Positions 44,987-56,300 of a DNA stretch of 64,000 bases are shown here, piece after piece. Numbering within the stretch: the stretch's first letter is position 1; every line of letters starts with the position of its first letter. The stretch covers positions 105,000,141 to 105,064,140 of the forward strand of contig NC_079487.1 of NCBI RefSeq assembly GCF_020520425.1. Reading direction: 5' to 3'. The DNA comes from Spinacia oleracea. Taxonomy: Eukaryota; Streptophyta; Magnoliopsida; Caryophyllales; Amaranthaceae. Both the position numbers and the translations under genes were made by a program. The notes beneath the pieces are model-generated. The model worked only from the letters and a program-made list of their open reading frames with translations, searched no databases and had not been told where the DNA came from.

Positions 44987-46011
44987 GTGTATTGGCGTAT
45001 TGTTATTCAACGTCCGCATACGCTAAAAACGTCCACAAATTCTAACGTAAAAGTACGATATTACTCTTATAAAAAGTCAATCCCGCCTCTTAAAGTTTTC
45101 ACTTCAAGTTTTCGGAAGCCCACTTTAAATTTCCGGCAAGTTTTCGGCATCACTATTTTTAGTGTCATATTGCACCCCCACCAACACAACCCTTGTTGAC
45201 CACCAATCCACCATCACCTGCCTCCCTGCGCTCCACCATTGACAACAAAAGAGCCGCCCCACGCTCCACCTCCACATCACCACCACAGCAGCCCCGCACA
45301 CTCATAATCAACCGCACGTTTCGTCGTCTGAGGTTATGAATTTTAAAAAATTTCAATTTTTTTGCGGTATTGGGCCGCCCATAGATGGCGGCCCGAACCA
45401 TGTGTGGGCCGCCCACAATTGACGGCCGAAACCATCCCACACATGCCGCCATCTCTGGGCAGCTCACACATGGTTCAGGCCGCCAATTCCGGGCGGCACA
45501 GATATGGTTCGGGCTGCCATCTCTGGGCGGGCCTTGTGTTTAAAAAAATTGAATTTTTTTCACGCCATGTAAAAACGAATGTAATAAAAATAAAATTTTA
45601 GTTTATTATTTCATTTTTAATTTCGGATATTTAAAAAAATATTGCCAAACAAAAAATTTATTGAATTTCATAATTAAAATAATTAATTAATTGAAAAAAA
45701 AAATGTTAGAAGTTTTGTGTTAAATTAATTTGTTTATAAATAGAGAAGGGAAGAGGAGGGGTGAAGTAAGGGAGGGGTTGACGGTGGTGGCGGTTCTTTG
45801 ACGGTGGCAGCAGCTTTTTGGGTTGTTGGTGATGGCGGCGGGGTTCACCTATGTTGTAGGTGGCCGGATAAAACAGGGAAGGGAGGGAAAAGGTGAAGGG
45901 GGAAGGGTGAATTGAGAGAGGAGAGGTGATTTTCTTTTAAAGGGTAAAATTGTACTTCATCATAAATACGCGGACATTTTTAGCGAATGTGGACGTCGAA
46001 TAAAAACCCCC
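44987..46011. mobile_element. Mutator-type MITE, 1,025 bp, with 9-bp target duplication
   Basis: ATTTGAATT flanks both sides (44978-44986 and 46012-46020), the 9-bp duplication of Mutator elements. The ends are inverted: TTATTCAACGTCCGCATACG at the left pairs with ATTCGACGTCCACATTCG at the right, and CTAAAAACGTCC with CTAAAAATGTCC. The interior has a GC-rich core (45362-45540) of GGGCCGCCC/GGCGGCCC-type blocks with CATGTGTGGG and ATCTCTGGGC, and pyrimidine-rich arms. No transposase. The perfect duplication suggests a fairly recent insertion. Confidence 0.85.
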
Positions 46012-46276
46012 ATTTGAATTTCATTGAAATATACTTCTTCTATTTATAACAAAAAATATGAACGTGTTCATTAATCTATTATCTATTATATAAGCCAAGA
46101 GAGGAGGGTTAAATGAGTAAATATACTTTTCGTGTCCCCCTTAGAAAATACTAAATTAACCTATTATATTCAACCCTTTCATTCTCTCTCCCCTCAGTCC
46201 TCACCAACCCCCGTGCTTCTCATTCCTTCACGCTGCTTCTCCTCACCAAACCAGAGCAAGAGAAATCGAGAGGAGA

Positions 46277-46318
46277 GAGAAAACGAGAAAACGAGAAAAC
46301 GAGAAAACGAGAAAACCT
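46277..46318 (+). repeat. (CGAGAAAA)n short tandem repeat
   Basis: Five near-perfect 8-base units, ACGAGAAAACGAGAAAAC and so on, in the leader part of the candidate Helitron. Confidence 0.9.
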
Positions 46319-46749
46319 AAGTATAAAGTTTATACTAATTCAATTAACACAAGGAAACAAGCAATTAAGACCCCCCATGATATCGGCGAAGGCGTCTATG
46401 GCGGAGGCTCCGGAGGAACAAAAAACCCCAAAACCTTCGAATCTCCACAAATCAAATCTCAGAAAAATAAATCACAAAGAGAGAAAAATATCTCAGAAAA
46501 CCTACGAATCTCTCTCAATCTCCAAAGTCACCGGCCTTATTTGTTTTCCCCATATTTGAATTTGAAACTCTACGAGAATTTCATTTTCTCTCTCCTAATG
46601 AACGGGCGGAAGCTCCTGCTGCGTGAGCAAGGGGAGGTGAGTGATTGTCAATTCAATTTTTATTTTTATTTCGTAGATTTTGTCATTTGAATTTCTTTCA
46701 AATTCAAGGTTCCATTGAAGATTTAGAACTAATTTTCTTCAATATTTAG

Positions 46750-46830
46750 TTTGATGTTGAAGGAGATGTTACAGCAGCCGCTGGAGGCCCCGCGCCAAAG
46801 AAGATGACGTTCAAGAAGTTTAGCTACCTG
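46750..46830 (+). pseudogene. Captured exon fragment resembling ribosomal protein uS19 (RPS15)
   Basis: After an AG acceptor at 46748-46749 the frame reads FDVEGDVTAAAGGPAPKKMT then FKKFSYL. From memory the N-terminus of plant cytosolic RPS15 has a DVE start, an Ala/Gly-rich stretch and KKRTFKKFS, which this matches, but the sequence loses the match right after FKKFS. The rest of the gene (about 130 residues) is absent. It sits inside the candidate Helitron, so gene capture is the likely origin. It cannot make the ribosomal protein. Confidence 0.5.
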
Positions 46831-48167
46831 AATTTTTTGTGGTACACCTGAATTTACCCCTTCCGGTAATCTCTAAATTTCTATTTATATTTGCTAAATT
46901 ATTATCCCAATTTCTCGAGATTTCTATTGGTTTTACCCGATTTTTCAATTAATTTTAGGGTTTGATTTTTGGGCCTTTCTGCAACCGGTTTATTGTTATT
47001 TAGGCTAGAGTTTCTGGGGTTTCTGAGGTTTGTTTATCAAGTTTAGTCTCTTTACTTTCAGGGCCCACCAATTGTTTGTTGATTTGCTTCTTTCAAGTTC
47101 TTTGTGTTAATGTGTCGAATCTTTTATGGGTTTTTTCCTGGTTATTTTGATTGTTTTTGCTAGAATTTGTGGAGTTCTGAGGGTTTTTTTCCTTGTTATT
47201 TTGGTATAGTTGGTGAATATCAAATATTTCTAGGGTTTATCTATTATGGTGGTGTTAATATCAAGTCATGTCTCTTTACTTAGGGCCCATAACAAGTTTG
47301 ATGATTTGTTTCTTTCAAGTTCTTTGTGTTAATATGTTAAATCTTTGATAGGGATTTTTTCGGGAATTTTATGAGCTTTGTTTGATAAAAGCAGATTCTT
47401 CACATTTTACGATAGGGGTTTTCATGTTTTTTTTTTGCTAGAATATGTGAAGAATTGAGTGATAAAGATTTATGGTGTTGAAAGTTTCATTGATTGCTTG
47501 CTTTTTTATATGGATGAGTGGTGGTTTTGTTTCTTCAACGTACCCATAACAATTACTTAGAAGAGGTAAAGATAGCAACAAGTGAAATGAAATTCACCTT
47601 GTGATCGAGTTTGTAAACACAGGAATGTGTGCCTGTAAATCAAAACTCCAAAAACACGGCAAAAACAAAGGCAGATTTATTATTACCTGACTAGCTTCGA
47701 ATAAGAGCCAGTAATACAAGTTGTGACATGCCAGTAATGAGATAGTGATGCAGAAAGAAATATATATTCTGTTATGAGTGTTATTTTTAAATTCCTGAAA
47801 ATATTCTAAAAGAATTTGTTTTCTTTTCTTTTCATACTTATGTAGGGTTTGGCTATTTTATGATACAAGAGTGAGTTCATTGGTGAGCTTGCATAGGGGT
47901 TGAGCTTTGTGTCTTTGATAGTGGAGAGTTAGTTTTGTTCTATGTAAATTCACTTTGATGGATGATTGAAGAAAGTTGTTGTATCTTTTCTTGGAATACG
48001 CTAGATTGGTAGGCAAAAAAGGCGTTTGGCTTTGCTCGAAAGGTGGTTGCAAACGTGGAAGGCTTAAAGGAGGTAGTGCAATTTTCTTAGGAGTTATGAG
48101 CACGGTCGTTGTCTAACAGGCATAGACTTTTCCCGCAACCCCTCGACTGAAACTTTATCTTTACATA

Positions 48168-48458
48168 TCTATACTAATATATTAAAAGACGTTTAGGAAA
48201 ACGTATATGTGTCACGTATACCCCCTCCTTATACACCACGTCACCACTAATAAGGATCACGGCATGTTATTGACAACCAAAAATACATGTAGCAAGGAAC
48301 GAACATCAAACCTCATGGATTAAAGTTTCATTTCCTACCATCTCAACTAGCTACAATATTTGTTATATTTTCCAATATAAATGTAAAATACAGTCTTTTA
48401 ACAATGGGCACATTTTTACAAAAGTAAAACTCGGAGCAAAGCCCGGGCCACACACTAG
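48168..48458 (+). mobile_element. Non-autonomous Helitron, 291 bp
   Basis: Starts A then TCTATACTAATATATTAAAA and ends with a GCCCGGGC hairpin, CACA, then CTAG followed by T. Both ends and the A/T insertion site are perfect for a plant Helitron. Non-coding interior. It is nested in the larger candidate Helitron. Confidence 0.85.
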
Positions 48459-48832
48459 TTAGAAAACTAAATTATGTAGACATGTTTTGTATGTAAAGAT
48501 AAAATTTTTCATTGAATTAAGCAAGAGTTTGAGGTGGGTTTCATGGGGTTTCGTTTCAAATTGAACAGATGTGGTACAGCCGTATAGGGGTCAACTTTTT
48601 AATTCCTTTTTTTGAGTTTCTAAAACGACGATTTTTTGGAGATATTTTCAATAATTATGCTCCCTACAGTCCACCCGTAGACATGTTCTATATGTAAAGA
48701 TAAAGTTTTTCATTGAATTACTGTATTCTTTGAGCTCAAATTTTTTGTCAATTTTAATTTTGAGAAAATTTGATTACTCACTTCTTAATTTTGCTTGATT
48801 TTCCCTTTTTTTTGGGTTTTTGGAGATTTCAG

Positions 48833-48940
48833 GGCCGCCTCAGTTTCTTAATAATTGCGTAGAAGATCAGAGTGTGGGAAGAGATATAATTGTTCATCGT
48901 GTTCGCAGGAACAACATAAACAAGAAAGATATGCCTACTG
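48833..48940 (+). pseudogene. Exon-like fragment inside the candidate Helitron
   Basis: A TTTCAG acceptor precedes 48833 and a GTATTA donor follows 48940. In between one frame is open throughout and reads PPQFLNNCVEDQSVGRDIIV then HRVRRNNINKKDMPTG. It looks like a real exon by its borders and composition, but I do not recognise the protein. Probably a captured gene piece. Confidence 0.4.
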
Positions 48941-49151
48941 GTATTATGCCTTCTTCATTTTTTAATTAATCATTTTTTTTGTTTAAGTTAATTAGACCTA
49001 AAAAGAACGAGCATATAAATTAATAATTCGTATTTTGTTTGGGTTATCCGTCATCTGTTTTGATTTCAATTTTGTTAGGTTTTCTTTGGGGGTTATTGTT
49101 AGGGTTAAGTAATTGAAGAGAATTCACTCAGAAAGATTTTATAGTTTTTTC

Positions 49152-49765
49152 TGAAGGAAATATGTCCTTCACCCAAGGTGCATTAGTCTAATACCAAGGT
49201 TCAGATTAATTACGAACAATTAATTGAGTGAGATCAAGTGATCGGAACAACTAGTTGGAGCAATGCTTCCGATCAGTGAGTTCTAATGTATATTAGGCTC
49301 ACAACTTACACTTGACTTAACCTATAAGGTCACACCATTGGCATGTAACAGATCATCGGATTAAATGAATTTATAGCTTTTCGGGAATTAGTTCGGAAAA
49401 ACATAAATATACGATATGACGTTGGATCGGAATCGTATATCGTATCCCGAATATTTGTAAGCTAGGCGAAACGAATAATCATATCGTATGACGGTGATTC
49501 GTCAAGTACTATACGATAAACAATAGTCGTAAGGCATTGGTCGCAGATACGAGCAAGATAAGGTTGTCGGCCCGTCGAGCCAAGCGCGCAAGGCCCAACG
49601 AGCACAGCAGCTCGCCAGCGCGAGAGCAAGGCCCGTAGGTCTGCGACTGGGCGCGCGCGGGACAACAGCAGTGGCAACAAGCAGCAGTGAGGCCCAAGGC
49701 CCATGGTTGCGTTGTTGTACGCGCTGCTCGTGGGCTTTGTGCGAGAGCTGGCCGGTTGAGATAAA
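49152..49765 (+). mobile_element. Truncated LTR, same family as 37774-39291
   Basis: Starts TGAAGGAAAT and follows the other copy through CACCCAAGGTGCATTAGTC, GCTCACAACTTAC, CGTTGGATCG and GTCAAGTACT up to the GGCCGGTTGAG region, then the match stops. It has only the 5' part of the LTR and no internal region. It lacks the MITE present in the other copy. The several short open frames on it are noise. Confidence 0.7.
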
Positions 49766-50490
49766 GGCACATAGGTTGGAGATTTCTAGAAGGGATGATA
49801 TCACACACTTTTGGCCTTTTGAGGTCATGACTTTGAGAATTTTTTCATGGTGTTAACCTATCTGTAAATTTAATCATACTAGGTATCCATAATTTCTGAG
49901 TTTGAAGGGGGGATTGAGTTTGGCGAGGTGAAAAGATTGTAGCTTGAACATATAGGTCAAAGATAGCAACTTGACTTAGAAATAGCTTGAAACGGAGCTC
50001 AAATTTGAATGAAAGGTCCAAACACTTGAGATGTTAAATTGATTGGATGGGTCAAGAATCCAAATCTTGGAGAGACATCGATAGTAACTAGGGGTTGGGA
50101 AATGTTTTTGGTTAGTTAAGCAAGGTGAGATTTGGGATTTTCTATTAAGCAAGAGTTTGAGGTGGGTTTCATGGGGTTCCGTCTCAAACTGAACAGATGT
50201 GGCACATGGGTCAACTTTTCAATTCCTTTTTTGAGTTTCTAAAATGGCGGTTTTTTGGAGATATTTTCAATAATTAGGCTCTCTACAGTCTACACCTGTA
50301 GACATGTTCTGTATGTAAAGATGATTTCTTTTATTGATTTTACTCTTTAATTTATAGTGTATATTATTATATACAGTTTTTTAAGATAAAACAAAAGAAT
50401 TATGAAACTTTTGTGTTATTTTACGAAAAAGGCAAATTGCTTTTTTAGAAGTTTCATGTTCTCATACCTAGCTATTGACTTATAGGCTAG

Positions 50491-50607
50491 ATATTTGGAT
50501 GGCATAACAGCAGGACGAAATGGTGTTGCACAAGATGGTTTTGATCGATGTTTCAAGGAGTCCGTGATGGTTGGATATAACTGGGGATTTGTTAGGGGTG
50601 TTACTAG
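50491..50607 (+). pseudogene. Second exon-like fragment inside the candidate Helitron
   Basis: Between an AG at 50489-50490 and a GTAATG donor at 50608 one frame is open for 39 codons: YLDGITAGRNGVAQDGFDRC then FKESVMVGYNWGFVRGVTR. The Gly-rich GFVRG ending is protein-like, but I do not recognise the family. The phase does not fit the exon-like piece at 48833-48940, so they may come from different genes. Confidence 0.4.
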
Positions 50608-51570
50608 GTAATGGACCCAAGGATAACATGTGACAAAGCCATGAAACTTCTTGGTGACTTTGAGTTGGCAATGACTAGCGTATTGACTTTATGCTTGAAT
50701 TGGTTTCTTATAAACTTCCAGGTGATTATGGAGTACTTAGGGCTTTTCAATTTATATAGGCATGTTGTAAATTTTATTGGTGGATGTCGTAGTGAATTAT
50801 CGTTTCTTTTCTCTTCATTCTCAATTAATTTATTCTCAATCTTTTATTGAAAGTATTCTTTGTTTTATTTCAGCAGAGAATATCTGAAAAATGTGTCATA
50901 AAATTGTTATTTCTTTAAGTCCACATATTGTTCTTCACATATTACTCAAACAATGTATTTTTTTCTTTCAAAATTATTGTAAGGTAAAACAAAATAATTA
51001 TGAGACTTTTGCGTTATTTGTTAATATTGATGATTTGTTCTTGATTTTACAGTATGTTTGTTTAAGGGGATCAAATTTGCCTTTTTACATTCACATGCAT
51101 CGCGTGCATATAAGATTAGTTTAAAACAAACGAGCATAGTCGTATAAGTATGTTCATATAATCATATCTTCATAGCTCATATTCAAGTTTATTTATCATA
51201 CGGAGTTTAAAAATTGTTCAAACTCGACTCATTTATTAGATTAACGAAGACCAACAAGCTCTATCTAATCGCCTAGTCCCAAGTCCGAGCAATTTATTAA
51301 GAGTATTGACTCAATTACACCCATGCATATAAGATAGATTAACGACGTTTTTAAAAAAGTTTACGTGACACATGACGCTCTATTTATGAGTAGTTCGCTC
51401 CATATAATCTTCATATACATAAAAAAATTGTCCATCTGGTCTTGAGTTTAAGCAATAAAGCATTTACCACTAAGCGATTACATGTTTCATTTTGTCATTG
51501 CAATAAAAAAAATTAAATATGAATGTTATTAATGTAGTAATCCGGAACATTGTCCGGACCCAAAAACTAG

Positions 51571-52482
51571 TTATATACTTCATACTAAAGACACACCATG
51601 AATGTCACAATTTCAAAAGTGTAAACAACTTCTAGAAACAAAGGTAAGTTCTTATAACCACCTCATTAACAATGTGTTAATTAACTTAACTTATGTATGT
51701 TTATTTGGAGAGAAAACTATAAATATGCGGAATACATGAAAATCATATTGGATTATTTAGTTTTCCCTGGTTTCCTTTCAAAGTCAATGGAATAAACTAT
51801 GTAAAATTAGAAATCTTAGACCATGTTCAATACATTTTTTTTGTCAGTTTCCAAAATCAACATTCTCACTATATGTACGATTGTTTTTAGTTCATCATTC
51901 AATCTAAATAATACATCATATGTTCTTTTTTAGTTGGCACAATTCTTTATTGCGTTTGCCAATGTAAAATTTCAATCATTAGTATATTTAATTACCCGGT
52001 AGACATAAAGTTGATATCATAAATATAAAGTATACAATAAAATGATTATAACAAGACCCCTCATATGACTATACTTTTTCCAAATATAAATAACAGTAGA
52101 TAGTCAAAATAGATTATATGAATAATCTTAAAAGTCAAAGCGTGTCAACTAGAAAAGAAGGGAGGAGATATATGGTTTTTAAAATGAAAAAACCAAAAAT
52201 CGAAAACAAAGAAATGACTGTGATACCGAGCCGATGTGTAAATATTTCACCTTTCAATATTTTTTATCATAACAAAATCAAACAAATGAAAACTAATATA
52301 TTTTTTTCTTATGTTTTCCGCATAATACCAATTTACCATAGTTTTGAAGTACCACACATTTCACCCCTAAGTATATTCCGAAACACCGTGACATTAACAA
52401 TCCTATATGCCGTATTAAATGACCATAACCCTGATTCGAACCAACCTTATCCCCGATTCAACCCATAAACTTATTTATGTGG
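51571..52482. other. AT-rich intergenic sequence
   Basis: No gene is supported. An open frame at 52118-52468 (+) is Lys/Ile/Asn-rich, as expected by chance in such AT-rich DNA. Confidence 0.5.
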
Positions 52483-52490
52483 TTTGCAAA

Positions 52491-53052
52491 TAGGAATGGG
52501 CATTGGTCTAGGACCCGACCCAAACCCTATTAGACCCGCCCCAAATTTTAGGGTATGAGTCCAATTTTGTTAGATCCGACCATTGGATATGGGACAGATC
52601 TGGATCTATTTGTTAATAGACGGGTCTGAGTCCAATATTTTTTAGAACCAGACCCGGTTCATATCCAACCCATGAATCATTAATGAAATAACAAAACATA
52701 TTAATTTAACTTATTTATAGGCACATATTTTACATATGGGAAGTAATATATAATAACTTATGATATTTTATACACGAATGTGATGAAAAATAATGGTCAG
52801 ATTAGGTCTAGAAAATAATTTAGTGAAAAAAATGTTAAAATACTCCGTATATATTAATAAAATATCAATGCTATTTAAACCCATTTTAGACCCAAGACCT
52901 ATTAGACTCATTAGATCCGTGTAAGGGTGTGAAATTTTCTTATCCAATGAATATGGGATGGTCGTAGGTTCAAATCCTACTTGGGGAGAATTTATATCCA
53001 CATGAAAAATATGGGTTAGAGTCTCACTAGACCCGCCCAATACCCATCCCTA
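52491..53052. mobile_element. hAT-like MITE with GACCCG-rich arms, 562 bp
   Basis: Ends TAGGAATGGGCATTGG at the left and CCAATACCCATCCCTA at the right, an inverted pair. The flanks TTTGCAAA (52483-52490) and CTCGCAAA (53053-53060) agree at six of eight bases, consistent with an old 8-bp hAT duplication. The arms carry GACCC/GGGTC-type repeats, the centre is AT-rich. A B-box-like GTAGGTTCAAATCCTAC near 52966 is part of it. Same build as 38255-38799 but a different family. Confidence 0.7.
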
Positions 53053-53336
53053 CTCGCAAACCCAGCCCACTAGAAAGTCATAGTCCATACTCTATGACTC
53101 TATGAGTCGCCATAGTCTACACGACCCGCCCAATAACAACGCCTAGTCGCGACCGAATCCACCCAGCGCCTCCGGAGCTGACTTCCCATTTTCTTCCCGT
53201 CAAAAACCACAGTCCCTCCCAAAACAAAACCATTCCCCCACCCTCTCAATTAAAACAACCATCAAAAACAGCTCCTACTCATTTTCTCTCTCCTCCCACC
53301 GGCAAACCTCGACGGATCTTCTTCGAGAGTCCAACA

Positions 53337-56300
53337 ATGGCGGAAACTCAGCCAGCAAGCGGAGCAGCATTCTGGGAAACTGTCTTAGAACTCACCAAGT
53401 CAGCTCAAGAGAAGAATATTGACCCTCTCGCCTGGGCGATTCAACTAGGCGCCACCCTCAACTCTGCTGGGTTGACTCTTCCCTCTGTCGAACTCTCTCA
53501 TCTATTGGTCTCTCATATTTGCTGGAATAACAATAATCAAACTACTTGGAAGTTTCTTGAAAAGGCCCTGGTTCTTAAATTTGTTCCTCCTATGCTTGTT
53601 CTTGCTTTGCTCTCCACTAGGTAATTTGAATTTTGTCTTCTTACTGTAATTTGCTACTTTTAATTCTAGGTTAAGAGAAATTTGCATCGACTAACTTAAT
53701 TCATGCTCTACTTGAACTTTTTTATTTTTTATGTGGGTTTTTGTATTTATATGATTTTTATTGCAAAAGAGATTGATGGTGAATATTTGTATGTTAACAA
53801 GAAATTACTTTCAGGGAAACCTAATTATGTTGAAGGGCCAAGTTAGCCGAATTGGTAGATAACACTCTCTATGCCATTCCGGTTTAAAAAATGTGGCGCA
53901 CTGTTAATCCTAATATGTGGTTATTTTCAAATTGGGGCATATTACGATCATGAAAGTGGGAGTTGAGCTCATAGTGCGCGCGCGGGGGTTGGGGGTGGGT
54001 ATAGAAAATAGCTACTATCGCAATTGGGTTTTAACTGTAACATTGAAACCTTCTTTAGGGTCATGTTTACAAAATTCGTCGCATGCTGTTTGTAAAAGTG
54101 CGGATTGAGTTGACCACTTGAGTGGGGGAGGGGGGACAGCCACATCCGGGTTTAAATAATCACTCCACAACATTTAAGCCTATACTTTACGTATGGGGAG
54201 TATATTGTAAGACGACTGAGTTCAGCGTGAACGTGAAGAGAATGGAAAGAGCGGAAAAAGGGGGGGGGGGGGGTGAGAGTTAGGTTTTGATGATTATTGG
54301 CATGAATTAATCTAGTACACAGTTCTATTTATGTTTATCAATAAATAACTATCAGGGCAACCTAAACTGTTCACTAATGTGGAGATTGAATTCATGGCGT
54401 GAGGGGGGAGGGGGAGGGGGAGGGAGAGTATAAAAATAACGGTGGCCACATTTGGTTCAATTTATCAGACCACAACATTTAAGCCTAAATCTGGTCATAT
54501 TTTTCGAAATGGATTGCAAACTGTTCATAAAAGCGGGGATTGAGTTCATAGCGTGAGAAGGGGGGGGGGGGGGGGGTGGGTAAGGTATAAATAATACAGA
54601 CAGACATATTTGGGTTTACAAAATCAAACCCCAAAATTGAAATCTACTTTTTGCTCACGTTTACAAAATGGGTCACACAACATGGAGGACGTGTAAAAGT
54701 TATTGACGGCCACATTTGGGTTAAAATAAACACACTGCGATATAAGCCTACTTTCTGGATATACTCTACAAAATGGGGTGAGGATTGAGTTCATGGTTTG
54801 AAGAGGTTGGGGAGGTGGGAGAGTGAGGAGGGACAGTCTGTGAGTAAGTGTGTGCAATGAATTGGGTTTGCCATTGGTGAGCATGAGGGAGGAGAGAGGA
54901 AATTTGGTCATAGTCGAAAGGAATTTGGGTCAGCATTGGTGTGGTGCAAGTGTGCAACTGTGCGAATGGTGTTTTCTAGTGTGAGGTAGGACTCATACCT
55001 TGTGTTTGATGGGGTGCAAATGGTTGATGATTTCTAGAATTCTGGGGCTAATGCCTTATCTTTGGGGATCACCAAGTTTGTGGTCTCATGCCTTGTCTTT
55101 AACTGACAATGTGATTGACCAAACAGTAAATTTTTGGTGATTGACTCCTGTTCTCTAATATTGTCTTTTTTTTTTTTCTTTTTTTTTTTACATTCTAACC
55201 TTTATAACAATGGAAAAAGTTTCTTCTAGTTAAAGTGTACTACTCTTGTCTCTTCTCCCTCTCAAGATAGGCAAACTTGTTTTTTCGTCCCTAGTTTAAT
55301 GTTGCATATTGTATTTTCTGTCAGTCCATACTCCAACTAGTCGCACTTCGTGCTGTCAACTTCAATTGTATTCTGGACTTTTGCAGGGTGATTCCAAGTC
55401 GAAGTTTGCATCCTGCTGCCTATAGACTCTATATGGAACTTCTTAAAAGATATGGCTCTTCTTTTGCATTTCAACTGCATGCATCAAACCATGAGAAGTA
55501 AGCATAACTTTGAGCCATTCTCCTTTTGAAAGTGGACCCCATTGTATGAAAAATCGGGTGCTCCTAGGTCCACTGAGCACTTATCTGGAATATGCTTGAA
55601 TGTTTTTAACTGCTTCAATCTGCTAATCACATTCTGTTGAAACTTTAGAGTTCAGACACTTATGGACATTCCAAAAATTGATAATAAGGTGTTAGCCAAA
55701 GATGAAATGAAGGAAAATGGTTCTTGATGTATGCATCAAATTGCATATAATGGATGAGGATTCAAATAGAGGAAATAATTAGATAGTGGAGGTTAAAATG
55801 CAGAAATTTACCAGCATAAGTCCATGTGGGATTATGAACAAAACTAGTTTTTAGCATGTATTTTATTAAATCTACATAATTGTATATGCTATATAAAACT
55901 TAAAAAGGCAGTGAACTAATCAATTATTCCACCATTGATGAATTAAGATGTTATTTATATGACATAAAATCAATTAAAAGTATATGGAGAGTCATGCAAC
56001 ATTTTTATTTTATTTTTAAAATAAAATAAAATAAGAACTTCAAGGGTAAAAAGAACAATTAAAAAAAGGAAAAACATATAAAGTAAGAAGATGACATGTG
56101 GCAAGAAAATCATTGTGTTTTAAAATATTAGTATAGATTCGTAATTGAATTGCTCCAGTAGCCTTCTCTTTTAGTTGTTAGTTAACCATGGATTGCTTGT
56201 AAACTACCAGCAGTAGCATTATCTGATGGCAGTAGTTATAGTTTGAGGCATCCCAGTATCCCACACAACATTCGCATCTCCGCCACATTCATCTTATGAA

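Larger units (their letters stand above)
48515..50320. repeat. Duplicated block of about 170 bp, copies 1.63 kb apart
   Basis: The block from GCAAGAGTTTGAGGTGGGTT through GGAGATATTTTCAATAATTA to AGACATGTTCT...ATGTAAAGAT is present at about 48522-48700 and again at about 50151-50322, with roughly 10 percent differences. A shorter piece (GTAGACATGTT...ATGTAAAGATAAA) also occurs at 48478, so part of it exists three times. This shows internal duplication of the candidate Helitron before the truncated LTR came in. Confidence 0.85.
46082..51570 (+). mobile_element. Candidate gene-capturing Helitron, about 5.5 kb
   Basis: The left end is A then TCTATTATATAAGCCAAGAG, a typical plant Helitron 5' end. 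The right end is a TCCGGA-ACATTG-TCCGGA hairpin, a short spacer and CTAG followed by T at 51567-51571. In between lie exon-like pieces with GT-AG borders from apparently unrelated genes, including an RPS15-like one, plus nested younger elements. Caution: a short Helitron-like leader starting near 51310 could instead own the right end, so the element may end elsewhere. No Rep/helicase is present, so it is non-autonomous. Confidence 0.5.

Noticed and set aside
49462-49828. Several overlapping minus-strand frames of about 100 aa
   Set aside because: They lie in the GC-richer part of a truncated LTR and show Cys/Leu/Arg-rich chance sequence in three frames at once.
52940-52985. A perfect B-box-like GGTTCAAATCC
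   Set aside because: No A box at the proper distance and it lies inside an hAT-like MITE.
53836-53890. A tRNA-like GTTAGCCGAATTGGTAGATA stretch in MED33 intron 1
   Set aside because: It resembles an A box, but no B box follows at the right distance and no cloverleaf can be drawn; not called as tRNA or SINE.
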